From NCBI GenBank assembly GCA_023388965.1, contig JAEWFF010000050.1:1-39213 (forward strand): 39,213 nt of DNA. Direction: 5' to 3'. The notes below the pieces were generated by a model. The model ran no database searches, was not told the DNA's origin, and was given only the letters and a program-made list of their open reading frames with translations. This document shows, piece after piece, positions 1 to 7,378 of the stretch. The translations under genes and the position numbers were made by a program. The stretch comes from Pseudomonadota bacterium (lineage in GTDB: Bacteria; Pseudomonadota; Alphaproteobacteria; Rhizobiales; Methylopilaceae). The stretch's first letter is position 1. Each line of letters starts with the position of its first letter.

Positions 1-62
1 CCCGCCTGGTGCTCCTTCAAAATGCCGATGATCTGTTCGTCGGAAAATCGCGATCGCTTCAT
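1..62 (-). CDS. IS3-family transposase OrfA, N-terminal fragment
   Basis: Only the first 20 or so codons are in the window. They read MKRSRFSDEQIIGILKEHQA, the highly recognisable N-terminus of OrfA of the IS3 family (IS407-like group), where it begins the helix-turn-helix that binds the element's ends. The full transposase is normally made by programmed frameshifting between OrfA and OrfB; nothing about that can be seen here. The ATG at 62-60 is preceded by GAGGAGA at a suitable distance. The gene continues beyond position 1. Confidence 0.8.
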   Translation of the reverse strand, partial: MKRSRFSDEQIIGILKEHQA

Positions 63-114
63 CGCCTGTCTCCTCATCCGGATAACAGGCTAACCTCAAA
101 GCGAGGACAGTTCA
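1..114 (-). mobile_element. IS3-family insertion sequence, one end only
   Basis: The minus strand from 114 down begins with TGAACTGTCC, which fits the TGAAC-type terminal inverted repeat of IS3-family elements. A Shine-Dalgarno-like GAGGAGA and a transposase OrfA start follow it. The element runs off the window at position 1, so the other end, target duplication, OrfB and intactness cannot be judged. Reading across the boundary, it interrupts the frame of the neighbouring hypothetical gene. The boundary at 114 is inferred from where the TGAAC terminus begins and could be off by a few bases. Confidence 0.75.
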
Positions 115-569
115 GGGGAGCAGGTCAGGTGATACATCGGCTGCATCCGATAACCGTGCATCCCCTTCAGTGCATAAACTAGCGGGTTGCCATCACGATC
201 ATGACCTTTGGTCGTCTTCCGACGAAAGACATACTGTATGCGCAACGCGCCAATCACCCCTTCTGTCGGGTTCCCTTCCATCGAGGTATCCACGAGTTCC
301 TGATGAGAATGATCAATGATCACTGTCTTGTTGGCGTATACGTTTATTCCCAATGAAACTCTCGGCCCAATTCGATAGAAGCTGATCCATACAGGGCCAC
401 CAGTGTAGTTGAAACGGCTTTCTCAAGCGGCATCCTCCACGCCTTGGCGAATATCCGCGGTCCATAGCAATGAATCGCTCCAGCATGGCACGATCAGGAT
501 CGGTGGCTGCTGGCCGCCCTCGCGGGCCCGCGTCCCGGCGTAAGCGGTCAGATCGGGGTTGAGCGGCAT
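115..569 (-). pseudogene. Unrecognised gene broken by a nonsense codon and an IS
   Basis: From an ATG at 569-567 one frame reads through about 151 codons to the IS boundary, broken only by a TGA at 425-423 (codon 49). The codon sense continues across the stop in the same frame: the part before holds PILIVPCWSDSL and the part after holds GGPVWISFYRIGPR, RIQYVFRRKTT and NPLVYALKGMHGYRM. This suggests a single ancestral protein rather than two genes. The 3' end is cut off by the IS3-family element at 114. I do not recognise the family. A shorter product could begin at the TTG at 353, but it would still lack its C-terminus. It is divergent from lexA. It is most likely a decaying gene; a sequencing error at the TGA is possible. 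Confidence 0.55.
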
Positions 570-678
570 AGAGTCGACCTTTTGCGACTTTTGAGTCAGC
601 TATCAACTGAAAAAGAGTCTGCTTATGGATTCCTGTTTCAGCCGGCGGCCCGCCTTCAACGCGATCTTAACCGTTGCG

Positions 679-693
679 GAACACATAAGGAAC
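679..693. promoter_or_regulatory. LexA operator (SOS box) of lexA
   Basis: GAAC-N7-GAAC, which is GTTC-N7-GTTC on the other strand, is an exact match to the alphaproteobacterial LexA operator. It lies 60 bp before the lexA start, between a possible -35 (TTGCGG, 674-679) and a possible weak -10 (TAGTGT, 697-702). This placement fits autorepression of lexA. The promoter elements are inferred; the operator match is direct. Confidence 0.85.
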
Positions 694-704
694 GGATAGT
701 GTCT

Positions 705-719
705 GTTCCTGATTTGTTT
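705..719. promoter_or_regulatory. Second, imperfect LexA operator
   Basis: GTTC-N7-GTTT differs by one base from the GTTC-N7-GTTC consensus and sits 11 bp after the perfect box, about one helical turn away. Two tandem boxes would allow graded or cooperative repression of lexA. The match could be chance, as the degenerate half-site is short. Confidence 0.45.
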
Positions 720-752
720 CGGCCGATTCCCCGGCCGGTTTCGAGGCAGAAT

Positions 753-1463
753 ATGTTGACGCGCAAGCAGCACGAGCTTCTCCGCTACATCCATGAGCGG
801 CTGAAGGAGACCGGCATCCCGCCGAGCTTCGACGAGATGAAGGACGCGCTCAACCTGCGCTCCAAATCCGGCATTCACCGGCTCATCACAGCGCTCGAGG
901 AGCGCGGCTTCATCCGCCGCCTGCCGAACCGCGCCCGCGCTCTCGAAGTCGTGCGCCTGCCCGAGAGCGTGGCGCCCAATCTGCGCCCCAGTGGCGGTTT
1001 CCAGCCCGGAATCATCGAGGGCGGGCTGGGCCGCGCGAAGCCCAAGCCGGTCGAGACCGAGGATGTGGTCGACGCCAGTTCGTCGGTCGCCGTTCCGGTC
1101 ATGGGCCGCATCGCCGCCGGCGTGCCCATCGAGGCCATCCAGACCCGCAGCCACACCATCGCGGTGCCGCCGGAAATGCTCGGCGGGGGCGATCATTTCG
1201 CGCTCGAAGTGCGCGGCGATTCCATGATCGAGGCCGGCATTCTGGAAGGCGATGTCGTCGTCATCCGCAAATCGGACGGCGCGGATTCGGGCGATATCGT
1301 CGTGGCGCTGGTCGATGACGAGGAAGCCACGCTGAAGCGGCTGCGCAAGCGCGGCGCGAGCATCGCGCTGGAAGCCGCCAACCCGGCCTATGAAACCCGC
1401 ATCTTCGGCCCCGACCGCGTGCGCGTTCAGGGCAAGCTGGTGGGGCTTATCCGGCGGTATTGA
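753..1463 (+). CDS. lexA: LexA repressor, SOS response regulator
   Basis: This 236-aa transcriptional repressor cuts itself when RecA filaments form and so derepresses DNA-repair genes. An N-terminal winged helix (residues 1-70, starting MLTRKQHELLRYIHERL) is followed by a linker and an S24 peptidase-like domain. The self-cleavage site Ala122-Gly123 lies in RIAAGVP, the catalytic serine is Ser157 (RGDSMIE) and the catalytic lysine is Lys195 (EATLKRL). The frame is open upstream to 582, but the ATG at 753 is chosen because homology starts there and a GAGGCAG ribosome-binding site lies just before. Regulation by its own product is supported by the SOS boxes at 679-719. It is monocistronic, with a terminator at 1530. 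Confidence 0.97.
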   Translation: MLTRKQHELLRYIHERLKETGIPPSFDEMKDALNLRSKSGIHRLITALEERGFIRRLPNRARALEVVRLPESVAPNLRPSGGFQPGIIEGGLGRAKPKPVETEDVVDASSSVAVPVMGRIAAGVPIEAIQTRSHTIAVPPEMLGGGDHFALEVRGDSMIEAGILEGDVVVIRKSDGADSGDIVVALVDDEEATLKRLRKRGASIALEAANPAYETRIFGPDRVRVQGKLVGLIRRY

Positions 1464-1471
1464 GGGGAGAC

Positions 1472-1517
1472 CCTCATCCTGAGTCGGAGTCTCCAAGGAG
1501 AGCCGGGTCGAAGGATG
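1472..1517. repeat. REP-like palindromic repeat (CATCCTGAG family), single copy
   Basis: It begins CCTCATCCTGAG and ends GTCGAAGGATG, with a short inner hairpin (GTCTCC-AA-GGAGAG). It belongs to the repeat family seen at 1992-2106, 22256-22369, 22886-22995 and 31673-31775. This copy sits between the lexA stop and its terminator and has no inverted partner. Confidence 0.7.
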
Positions 1518-1529
1518 CGATAAATCAGA

Positions 1530-1557
1530 AGCCCGGGTCGCAAACCCGGGCTTTATG
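1530..1557 (+). terminator. Rho-independent terminator of lexA
   Basis: A perfect 9-bp stem (AGCCCGGGT, 1530-1538, with ACCCGGGCT, 1544-1552) closes a CGCAA loop and is followed by a T-rich TTATGTTT tract. It lies 67 bp after the lexA stop. Confidence 0.8.
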
Positions 1558-1580
1558 TTTGGCTCAACAAGAGCGCTTAA

Positions 1581-1615
1581 CTCCGTCATGGCAGGGCTTG
1601 GCCCTGCCATCCACG
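1581..1615. repeat. Left 35-bp inverted repeat of GIY-YIG cassette
   Basis: These 35 bases are the exact reverse complement of 1925-1959. The repeat is itself a hairpin: ATGGCAGGGC (1588-1597) pairs with GCCCTGCCAT (1601-1610) around a TTG loop. It starts 18 bp before the GIY-YIG gene. Confidence 0.9.
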
Positions 1616-1633
1616 AATTGCTAGCCTCTCAAC

Positions 1634-1921
1634 ATGCGACAGGGCTGGTTGTACATCATGTCGAACCGCCCGAACGGCACGCTCTATGTCGGCGTGACTA
1701 GCGATCTCGCTCGCCGCGTTGGGCAGCATAAGTCCAGGCAGGGCAGCCAATTCGTCAAACGGTATGGACTGACGCGGCTGGTGTATGCCGAGGCGCACGA
1801 CCTCGTCACCGCCGCCATTCAGAGAGAAAAATCGATCAAGTCATGGCCGCGCGCTTGGAAAGTGCGCCTGATCCACGGCATCAATCCCGACTGGCGCGAT
1901 CTCGCGGATGAGGTGTTCTGA
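1634..1921 (+). CDS. Small GIY-YIG nuclease-family protein
   Basis: This 95-aa protein is little more than a single GIY-YIG nuclease domain, the fold used by UvrC and many homing endonucleases. The GIY motif is present as LYI (residues 6-8) and the YIG motif as YVG (18-20). They are followed by the conserved Arg of LARRVGQH (27-28), the metal-binding Glu65 in QREKSIKSW and an Asn at 84 (NPDW), so the catalytic set looks complete. No DNA-binding domain is attached. It belongs to the short, often multicopy GIY-YIG proteins of Proteobacteria, whose role is unknown. It stands alone between the convergent lexA and comEC, and is bounded by perfect inverted repeats, so it reads as a mobile or selfish cassette rather than a host operon member. 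No strong ribosome-binding site is visible. Confidence 0.85.
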   Translation: MRQGWLYIMSNRPNGTLYVGVTSDLARRVGQHKSRQGSQFVKRYGLTRLVYAEAHDLVTAAIQREKSIKSWPRAWKVRLIHGINPDWRDLADEVF

Positions 1922-1924
1922 ACG

Positions 1925-1959
1925 CGTGGATGGCAGGGCCAAGCCCTGCCATGACGGAG
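1925..1959. repeat. Right 35-bp inverted repeat of GIY-YIG cassette
   Basis: This is the exact reverse complement of 1581-1615, starting four bases after the GIY-YIG stop codon. As a hairpin with a 10-bp stem it could also end the transcript, although only four Ts follow it (TTTTGG). The homology stops sharply at both outer edges and no target duplication is visible. Confidence 0.9.
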
Positions 1960-1991
1960 TTTTGGATGAACATCTTGCAAATACGTCCAAG

Positions 1992-2106
1992 CCTCATCCT
2001 GAGCCGCGCACGAAGTGCGCGTGTCGAAGGATGGCAACGGATTCGAAGCAGCGGAACCGTGCTTCGACACGGCTCATGCTTCGCATGAGTCCGACTCAGG
2101 ATGAGG
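1992..2106. repeat. REPIN-like doublet of inverted REP repeats
   Basis: Two repeats face each other: 1992-2034 (CCTCATCCTGAG to CGAAGGATGG) and 2060-2106 (GCTTCGACACGG to CAGGATGAGG). They are separated by a spacer containing GGATTCG. Each has its own inner hairpin with unrelated stems (GCGCAC-GAA-GTGCGC and CTCATGC-TTC-GCATGAG). The doublet fills the gap between the GIY-YIG cassette and the 3' end of comEC. Confidence 0.8.
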
Positions 2107-2113
2107 AGAGACG

Positions 2114-4456
2114 CTAAAGCCCCGCCTCGTCCTCCCCCACTTGCGGAGGAATGTCCGTACCTTCGTCGCCTTCGTCATCCGCCTCCGCCGGATCAAGCCC
2201 ATCCGCTGCGGAAACATCTCCTGTCTCCACCTCGGGCGGGCGGAAATCAGGGCCGCGCACAGGCGCCGGATCGCCCTGCCAGACGCGGCGCAGGCCGCCG
2301 CGCGCGGTGCGCAGCGCGACGGTTCCGTCCTCGTTCAGCATCAGCGAAGCCGCGCCATGACGCGCGAGGTCGGCCCCGTCCAGCACGAAGGCCGTCTCGC
2401 GGCAGGTGGGCGGCGCGACGAGGCGCGTCACGACAATCGCCGCGCGGGCGCAATCCTCGGCAAGCGCAGCATAGGTCCAGCTCAGAGCGAGCGTGCGGCC
2501 GTCGGGCAGCGGCGCGGTGCAGCCGAAACGGTCGCACATCACTCTGTCCTGTACGGACGCATCGCGCACGGAGCGCGCATCGCCATCGGCCGCCAGCCAG
2601 GATTCGGCAGCAAAGCGCGCAAACCTCACCCCGATGATCTGGAGTTTGCCGTCCGGCCCGCGCACCGCCGCGGCGCGGCCGCCGGGCTCGACATACATAT
2701 CCGGCCGCTCGGGCATGGCCGCCAGAACGACACCTAGAAAAGCCGGCATGAGGCCGAACCAGCGCAGCCGCGTCGTCCATAGGCATGCCCAGACGAGGCC
2801 GAACGCCAGCAGCACGGCGGCCGGCGCCGAATAGGACGGCATGGACAAAGTGGCGAGCGGCCAGGCAGCGATCCAGTACGAGATCAGCAGCATGATCTCG
2901 ATGCCCAGCCCCATGATCTGCCACGCGAAGCCGTCAAACCCGAACGGCATCAGGACGAGGCCGAGCAGCGCCCACGGCATGACGAGCAGGCTGACGACGG
3001 GAAGCGCGATCAGATTGCTCGGCAGCGAATGCACCGCGAAGCGTTGGAAATGAAAGGTCGCGTAAGGCGCGGTCGCGATCGTCGCCGCGATGGTGGTGGC
3101 GACGATGCCTCCGAAATAGAGGATCGCAAACCGCATGATGCCGCCGCGCCGGGCGGCCTTGGTCTCGTCGGGCGCGCGGCGGCCGGCGGATTCGTACCAG
3201 GCGACGATGGCCATCACCGCGCAGAATGACATCTGGAAACTCGGCCCGAGCACCGCCTGCGGAAACAGGATCACGGCAGCAAGCGCCGCCACTGCGAGAT
3301 TGCGCATGGTGACGCCCAGCCGGTCGAACATGATCGCGGCGAACACGATCGCGATCATGACGAAGCTGCGCTGCGTCGCGATCTCGGCACCGGACAGAGC
3401 GAGATATCCCGCCGCTCCGGCAAGGGCCGCAAGCGCCGCATATTTCTTGACTGGGTGGCGCAGGCCGAAGCCCGGAATCAGCACCAGCCCGAACCTCAAC
3501 ACGCCGAACAAAGTGCCGCCGAACAGAGCCATGTGCAGGCCGGAAATCGAGATCACATGGAAAAGGCCCGCAATGCGCAACGCCTCGTTCGCCTCGCGCG
3601 AAATCTCGCCACGCTGGCCGGTCACGAGAGCGGCGGCGATGGCGCCCGCATCGCCCCCGACGACTTCGGTGATCCGGGATGTAATGACATTGCGCAGCCG
3701 GTCGATCCCCGCCTCGATCCGCACCCGCAGAGAAAGGCCTGCGGACGGCAGGACGACGGGTTTCGCGGCCGCAGTTCCGACCGCACCGAGCCCCATGAAG
3801 AAGGCCTCGCGCTGAAAATCGTAACCGCCTGGCCACACCGGCCCCGGCGGCGGCCGCCACAGCGCCTCGACCGAAACCCGGCTGCCGGCGTGTGCCCCGT
3901 TGAGGTCCCGCACCGTAACGCGGACATGTTCAGGGCGGACGGCAGCGCCGAGTTTGCCCATATCATCCACGCGGATCACGATGCGGCTGCCGCGCGCGCG
4001 GGGCTCGACCCGCTCGATCGTGCCGACCACCTGCGCCCGCAGCGCCCTGTCCAGAATCGGCGCCCGGACCAGTTCGGTCTGCACCGCAGCCGACAGAAAG
4101 CCCGTCGCGCCGGCCAGAACCAGCATGGCCACCGGAAAACCCGCCTGCCTGCGCCGGGCGGCATAGGCGATCAGGCCTGCGCCGGCAAAGGCGCCGAAAG
4201 CCGCGTAAGGCTCAGGATCGCGCGGCGCGGCGAAGAAAAGCAGAATGCCGGCAATGGCGGCGACCGGCAGCCACAGGAAGAAGCGCCCCGCGTCCCGCTC
4301 CTCGCCCAGCGCCCGCGCCAGCCGGTCCCAGGCCGCTTCCAGGAACTCGGCGAAGCCAAAGCCCGCCCATGCGCGCGCCCGCGGCCGCGCGGCGGCGATT
4401 GCCTTTGCCCGGGCGGCCCTCGCGCGGGCCTTGCTGTTCCCCTGCGGCTCGGTCAC
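2114..4456 (-). CDS. comEC: ComEC/Rec2-family inner-membrane DNA-uptake channel protein
   Basis: This 780-aa polytopic membrane protein is related to ComEC/Rec2, the channel that passes single-stranded DNA across the inner membrane during transformation. Hydrophobic segments near residues 58-125 are followed by the soluble OB-like DUF4131 region (about 130-240). The Competence domain follows, with the signature ISGLHMALFGG near 304-314 and many further membrane segments up to about 570. The C-terminal 200 residues are soluble, and I find no HxHxDH motif, so the metallo-beta-lactamase domain of Bacillus ComEC is missing or degenerate. The start is a GTG at 4456, 89 bp from and divergent to gltX. 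No other competence gene is in the window, so a role in natural transformation is inferred from family alone. Confidence 0.9.
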   Translation of the reverse strand: MTEPQGNSKARARAARAKAIAAARPRARAWAGFGFAEFLEAAWDRLARALGEERDAGRFFLWLPVAAIAGILLFFAAPRDPEPYAAFGAFAGAGLIAYAARRRQAGFPVAMLVLAGATGFLSAAVQTELVRAPILDRALRAQVVGTIERVEPRARGSRIVIRVDDMGKLGAAVRPEHVRVTVRDLNGAHAGSRVSVEALWRPPPGPVWPGGYDFQREAFFMGLGAVGTAAAKPVVLPSAGLSLRVRIEAGIDRLRNVITSRITEVVGGDAGAIAAALVTGQRGEISREANEALRIAGLFHVISISGLHMALFGGTLFGVLRFGLVLIPGFGLRHPVKKYAALAALAGAAGYLALSGAEIATQRSFVMIAIVFAAIMFDRLGVTMRNLAVAALAAVILFPQAVLGPSFQMSFCAVMAIVAWYESAGRRAPDETKAARRGGIMRFAILYFGGIVATTIAATIATAPYATFHFQRFAVHSLPSNLIALPVVSLLVMPWALLGLVLMPFGFDGFAWQIMGLGIEIMLLISYWIAAWPLATLSMPSYSAPAAVLLAFGLVWACLWTTRLRWFGLMPAFLGVVLAAMPERPDMYVEPGGRAAAVRGPDGKLQIIGVRFARFAAESWLAADGDARSVRDASVQDRVMCDRFGCTAPLPDGRTLALSWTYAALAEDCARAAIVVTRLVAPPTCRETAFVLDGADLARHGAASLMLNEDGTVALRTARGGLRRVWQGDPAPVRGPDFRPPEVETGDVSAADGLDPAEADDEGDEGTDIPPQVGEDEAGL

Positions 4457-4545
4457 ACCCCGTTCCCCTCACCGGCTTAGGATGCTACACGGACCGGCGC
4501 CGTTGCCTACCCGGTGTTTCCTCCTCCCAGCTCCAATCCGTGTCC

Positions 4546-5970
4546 ATGTCCGACCCCGTTATCGTCCGTTTTGCCCCCTCGCCCACCGGCTTCCTCCATA
4601 TCGGAGGAGCGCGCACGGCTTTGTTCAACTGGCTCTACGCCAGGAACCGCGGCGGCAAGATGCTGCTCCGCATCGAGGACACCGACCGCGCCCGCTCCAC
4701 GCAGGAGGCCATCGACGCCATTCTCGACGGTATGAACTGGCTCGGCCTCGATTGGGACGGCGATCCGGTTTTCCAGTTCTCGCGGGCCGACCGGCACCGG
4801 GACGTGGTCGAGGAGTTGCTGGCCAAGGGCAAGGCCTACCGCGCCTACGATACCGTCGAGGAGCTGGAGGCCATGCGCGCCAACGCGCTCGCGGCCGGCA
4901 AGCCGCCCCGCTATGACGGCGGCTGGCGCGACCGCGACCCGTCCGAGGCGCCGGCCGGCGTCAAGCCCGTCATCCGCCTGCGCACCGAGGATGCGGGCGA
5001 AACCGTGGTCGAGGACGCGGTTCAGGGCATTGTGACGATCCCGAACGCCGATCTCGACGATCTCGTTTTGCTGCGCTCGGACGGCACGCCGACCTATATG
5101 CTGGCCGTCGTCGTCGACGACAACGATATGGGCGTCACCGACATCATCCGCGGCGTCGACCACCTGACCAATGCCGCGCGCCAGATCCAGATCTACAGGG
5201 CGCTGGGCTGGAAGGTGCCGCGCATGGCGCATATCCCGCTGATCCACGGGCCGGACGGCGCCAAGCTCTCCAAGCGCCACGGCGCGCTCGGCGTCGAGGC
5301 CTATCGCGAGATGGGCTATATGCCGGCTGCTCTGCGTAATTACCTCGTGCGTCTCGGCTGGAGCCACAAGGATCAGGAAATCTTCTCGACCGAGGAGATG
5401 ATCGCAGCGTTCAATCTCGATTCCGTCGGCCGCTCGGCCGCGCGTTTCGATTACGACAAGCTCGCGAACCTCAACGGTCATTACATGCGGGCGACGCCCG
5501 ACGACGACTTGATCGAGGTGTTCAAGACGTCCCTGCCCTATCTTCCGGGCGGTGCGGACGCGAAGGCAAAACTCGATGCGGGATTGTGGGACGCATTCCG
5601 CGTCATGCTGCCCGCGATGAAGGAGCGTTCGAAAACCTTCGTCGAACTGCTCGACAATGCCAGTTTCCTGCTCGATGCGCGGCCGCTGAAGCTCGACGCC
5701 AAGGCCGCACAGGCGCTCGATGCGTCCGGTACCCGCGCTCTGATCGGGCGTCTCGCGGAGCGGCTTGCCGGACTGGGTGCATGGACGCTCGAATCCGTGG
5801 AAGCGGAAGTACGCGCTCTGGCGGAAGCCGAAGGCGCGAAGCTCGGCCAGGTGGCGCAGCCGTTGCGCGCCGCGCTGACAGGTAAGATGGTGTCACCTCC
5901 GATCTTTGAAGTTCTGGCAATATTGGGCCGGGACGAAAGTCTGGCGCGCCTGAGAGATCAGGCCGCCTGA
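4546..5970 (+). CDS. gltX: Glutamyl-tRNA synthetase
   Basis: This 474-aa class I aminoacyl-tRNA synthetase charges tRNA(Glu), and in alphaproteobacteria usually tRNA(Gln) as well, which is then amidated. The HIGH motif is HIGG at residues 18-21 (PSPTGFLHIGGART) and the KMSKS loop is KLSKR at 240-244. Family motifs such as RIEDTDRARS and the C-terminal helical anticodon-binding region follow. The frame is open upstream to 4369, but the ATG at 4546 is chosen because MSDPVIVRFAPSPTG is the normal N-terminus and the upstream codons overlap comEC. Many alphaproteobacteria carry two GltX copies, so this may be one of two. Expression is from the 89-bp region shared with comEC. Confidence 0.97.
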   Translation: MSDPVIVRFAPSPTGFLHIGGARTALFNWLYARNRGGKMLLRIEDTDRARSTQEAIDAILDGMNWLGLDWDGDPVFQFSRADRHRDVVEELLAKGKAYRAYDTVEELEAMRANALAAGKPPRYDGGWRDRDPSEAPAGVKPVIRLRTEDAGETVVEDAVQGIVTIPNADLDDLVLLRSDGTPTYMLAVVVDDNDMGVTDIIRGVDHLTNAARQIQIYRALGWKVPRMAHIPLIHGPDGAKLSKRHGALGVEAYREMGYMPAALRNYLVRLGWSHKDQEIFSTEEMIAAFNLDSVGRSAARFDYDKLANLNGHYMRATPDDDLIEVFKTSLPYLPGGADAKAKLDAGLWDAFRVMLPAMKERSKTFVELLDNASFLLDARPLKLDAKAAQALDASGTRALIGRLAERLAGLGAWTLESVEAEVRALAEAEGAKLGQVAQPLRAALTGKMVSPPIFEVLAILGRDESLARLRDQAA

Positions 5971-6027
5971 AAGCACCTCGACCCAAGTTCTCTTGCGGTT
6001 CAAGGCGCTTTCCCTTTAAGAAAAAGC

Positions 6028-6053
6028 GGCATTTCCGTGGCAGCGGAAATGCC
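6028..6053. other. Perfect hairpin between gltX and gltA
   Basis: GGCATTTCCG (6028-6037) and CGGAAATGCC (6044-6053) form a perfect 10-bp stem with a 6-base loop. The T-tract that would make it a terminator lies on the minus-strand side (GCTTTTTCTT). On the plus strand only CTCG follows, so it is either the leader hairpin of gltA or a terminator for antisense transcription. It is 25 bp before the gltA start. Confidence 0.6.
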
Positions 6054-6078
6054 CTCGTCGCGGATAAGGGGACGGTAA

Positions 6079-7368
6079 ATGAGTGAGAAAACAGCCACGC
6101 TGAGCGTGGATGGGAAAACGTTCGAATTTCCTGTTCTCGAAGGGTCGACCGGCCCCGGCGTCATCGACATCTCGAAGCTGTACGCGCAGAGCGGGATGTT
6201 CACCTACGATCCCGGCTTCACGTCGACGGCAAGTTGCGCTTCGACAATCACCTATATCGACGGCGACGAAGGCATTCTGCGCTATCGCGGCTATCCCATC
6301 GAGCAGGTCGCCGAGGGCGGCGACTTCATCGAATGCTGCTATCTCTTGCTGTACGGCGAACTGCCGACACGCGCGCAGTACGAAGAATTCGAAACCCGCG
6401 TCACGCGCCATACAATGGTGCACGAGCAGATGGCGCGCTTCTTCAACGGCTTCCGCCGCGACGCGCATCCGATGGCCGTCATGGTGGCGAGCGTCGGCGC
6501 GATGGCCTCGTTCTATCACGACTCCACCGACATCAACGATCCGATGGCGCGCGAAGTCGCCTCGATCCGCATGATCGCGAAAGTACCGACATTGGCCGCG
6601 ATGGCCTACAAATACCATGTCGGCCAGCCCTTCGTGTTCCCGAAGAACGACCTCGATTACGCGTCGAACTTCCTGCGTATGTGCTTTGCGGTGCCGTGCG
6701 AGGATTACAAGGTCAATCCCGTATTCGCGCGCGCGCTCGACCGCATCTTCACGCTGCACGCCGACCACGAGCAGAACGCGTCAACCTCGACCGTGCGTCT
6801 CGCGGGCTCGTCGGGCGCCAATCCGTTCGCCTGCATCGCAGCCGGCATCGCCTGCCTCTGGGGCCCCGCGCACGGCGGCGCCAACGAGGCCGCGCTGAAA
6901 ATGCTGGAAGAGATCGGCACCGCCGACCGCATTCCGGAATTCGTGGAGCGCGCCAAGGACAAGAACGATCCGTTCCGCCTCATGGGCTTCGGGCATCGCG
7001 TCTACAAGAACTACGATCCGCGCGCCAAGATCATGCAGCAGACCTCGCGCGAGGTTCTGGCCGAACTCGGCAAGAAGAACGACCCGCTGCTCGAAGTCGC
7101 GGTCGAGCTGGAAAAGGTCGCGCTGCAGGACGAGTACTTCATCGAGCGCAAGCTCTATCCGAACATCGATTTCTATTCGGGCATCACGCTGCGCGCGATG
7201 GGCTTCCCGACCTCCATGTTCACGGTGCTGTTCTCGGTCGCCCGCACGGTCGGCTGGATCGCACAGTGGAAGGAAATGATCGAGGATCCGGAGCAGCGCA
7301 TCGGCCGTCCGCGCCAGCTCTATCGCGGCGCGACCGAGCGTGCCTACACCGGTATGGACAAGCGCTGA
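6079..7368 (+). CDS. gltA: Type II citrate synthase
   Basis: This 429-aa enzyme condenses oxaloacetate and acetyl-CoA to citrate as the first step of the TCA cycle. The catalytic triad is present: His265 in WGPAHGGANE, His306 in GFGHRVYKNYDPR and Asp364 in NIDFYSG. The length and the N-terminal small beta domain (TLSVDGKTFEFPVLEGSTG) match the Gram-negative type II, usually NADH-inhibited hexameric, enzymes. The ATG at 6079 has AAGGGGACGG just upstream. It lies 108 bp after gltX, with a hairpin between, so it probably has its own promoter. It converges on the hydrolase gene with three bases between the two stop codons. Confidence 0.97.
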   Translation: MSEKTATLSVDGKTFEFPVLEGSTGPGVIDISKLYAQSGMFTYDPGFTSTASCASTITYIDGDEGILRYRGYPIEQVAEGGDFIECCYLLLYGELPTRAQYEEFETRVTRHTMVHEQMARFFNGFRRDAHPMAVMVASVGAMASFYHDSTDINDPMAREVASIRMIAKVPTLAAMAYKYHVGQPFVFPKNDLDYASNFLRMCFAVPCEDYKVNPVFARALDRIFTLHADHEQNASTSTVRLAGSSGANPFACIAAGIACLWGPAHGGANEAALKMLEEIGTADRIPEFVERAKDKNDPFRLMGFGHRVYKNYDPRAKIMQQTSREVLAELGKKNDPLLEVAVELEKVALQDEYFIERKLYPNIDFYSGITLRAMGFPTSMFTVLFSVARTVGWIAQWKEMIEDPEQRIGRPRQLYRGATERAYTGMDKR

Positions 7369-7378
7369 TAATCAGCGC
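7362..7378. other. Palindrome holding both convergent stop codons
   Basis: GCGCTGAT, one A, then ATCAGCGC is a perfect 17-base palindrome. The TGA of gltA (7366-7368) lies in one arm and the TGA of the minus-strand hydrolase (7374-7372) in the other. It could act as a compact two-way hairpin, but no T-run follows on either strand. Confidence 0.5.

Noticed and set aside
313..606. A separate 97-codon ORF on the minus strand overlapping the broken gene
   Set aside because: Its residues are dominated by Arg and Pro and show no protein sense; the neighbouring frame, despite its TGA, reads far better as protein.
582..752. An N-terminal extension of LexA by 57 codons
   Set aside because: The extension would read through both SOS boxes and the promoter, and LexA homology begins exactly at the ATG at 753.
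1588..1610. The left cassette hairpin as a second lexA terminator
   Set aside because: No T-run follows it, and its exact inverted copy on the other side of the GIY-YIG gene explains it better.
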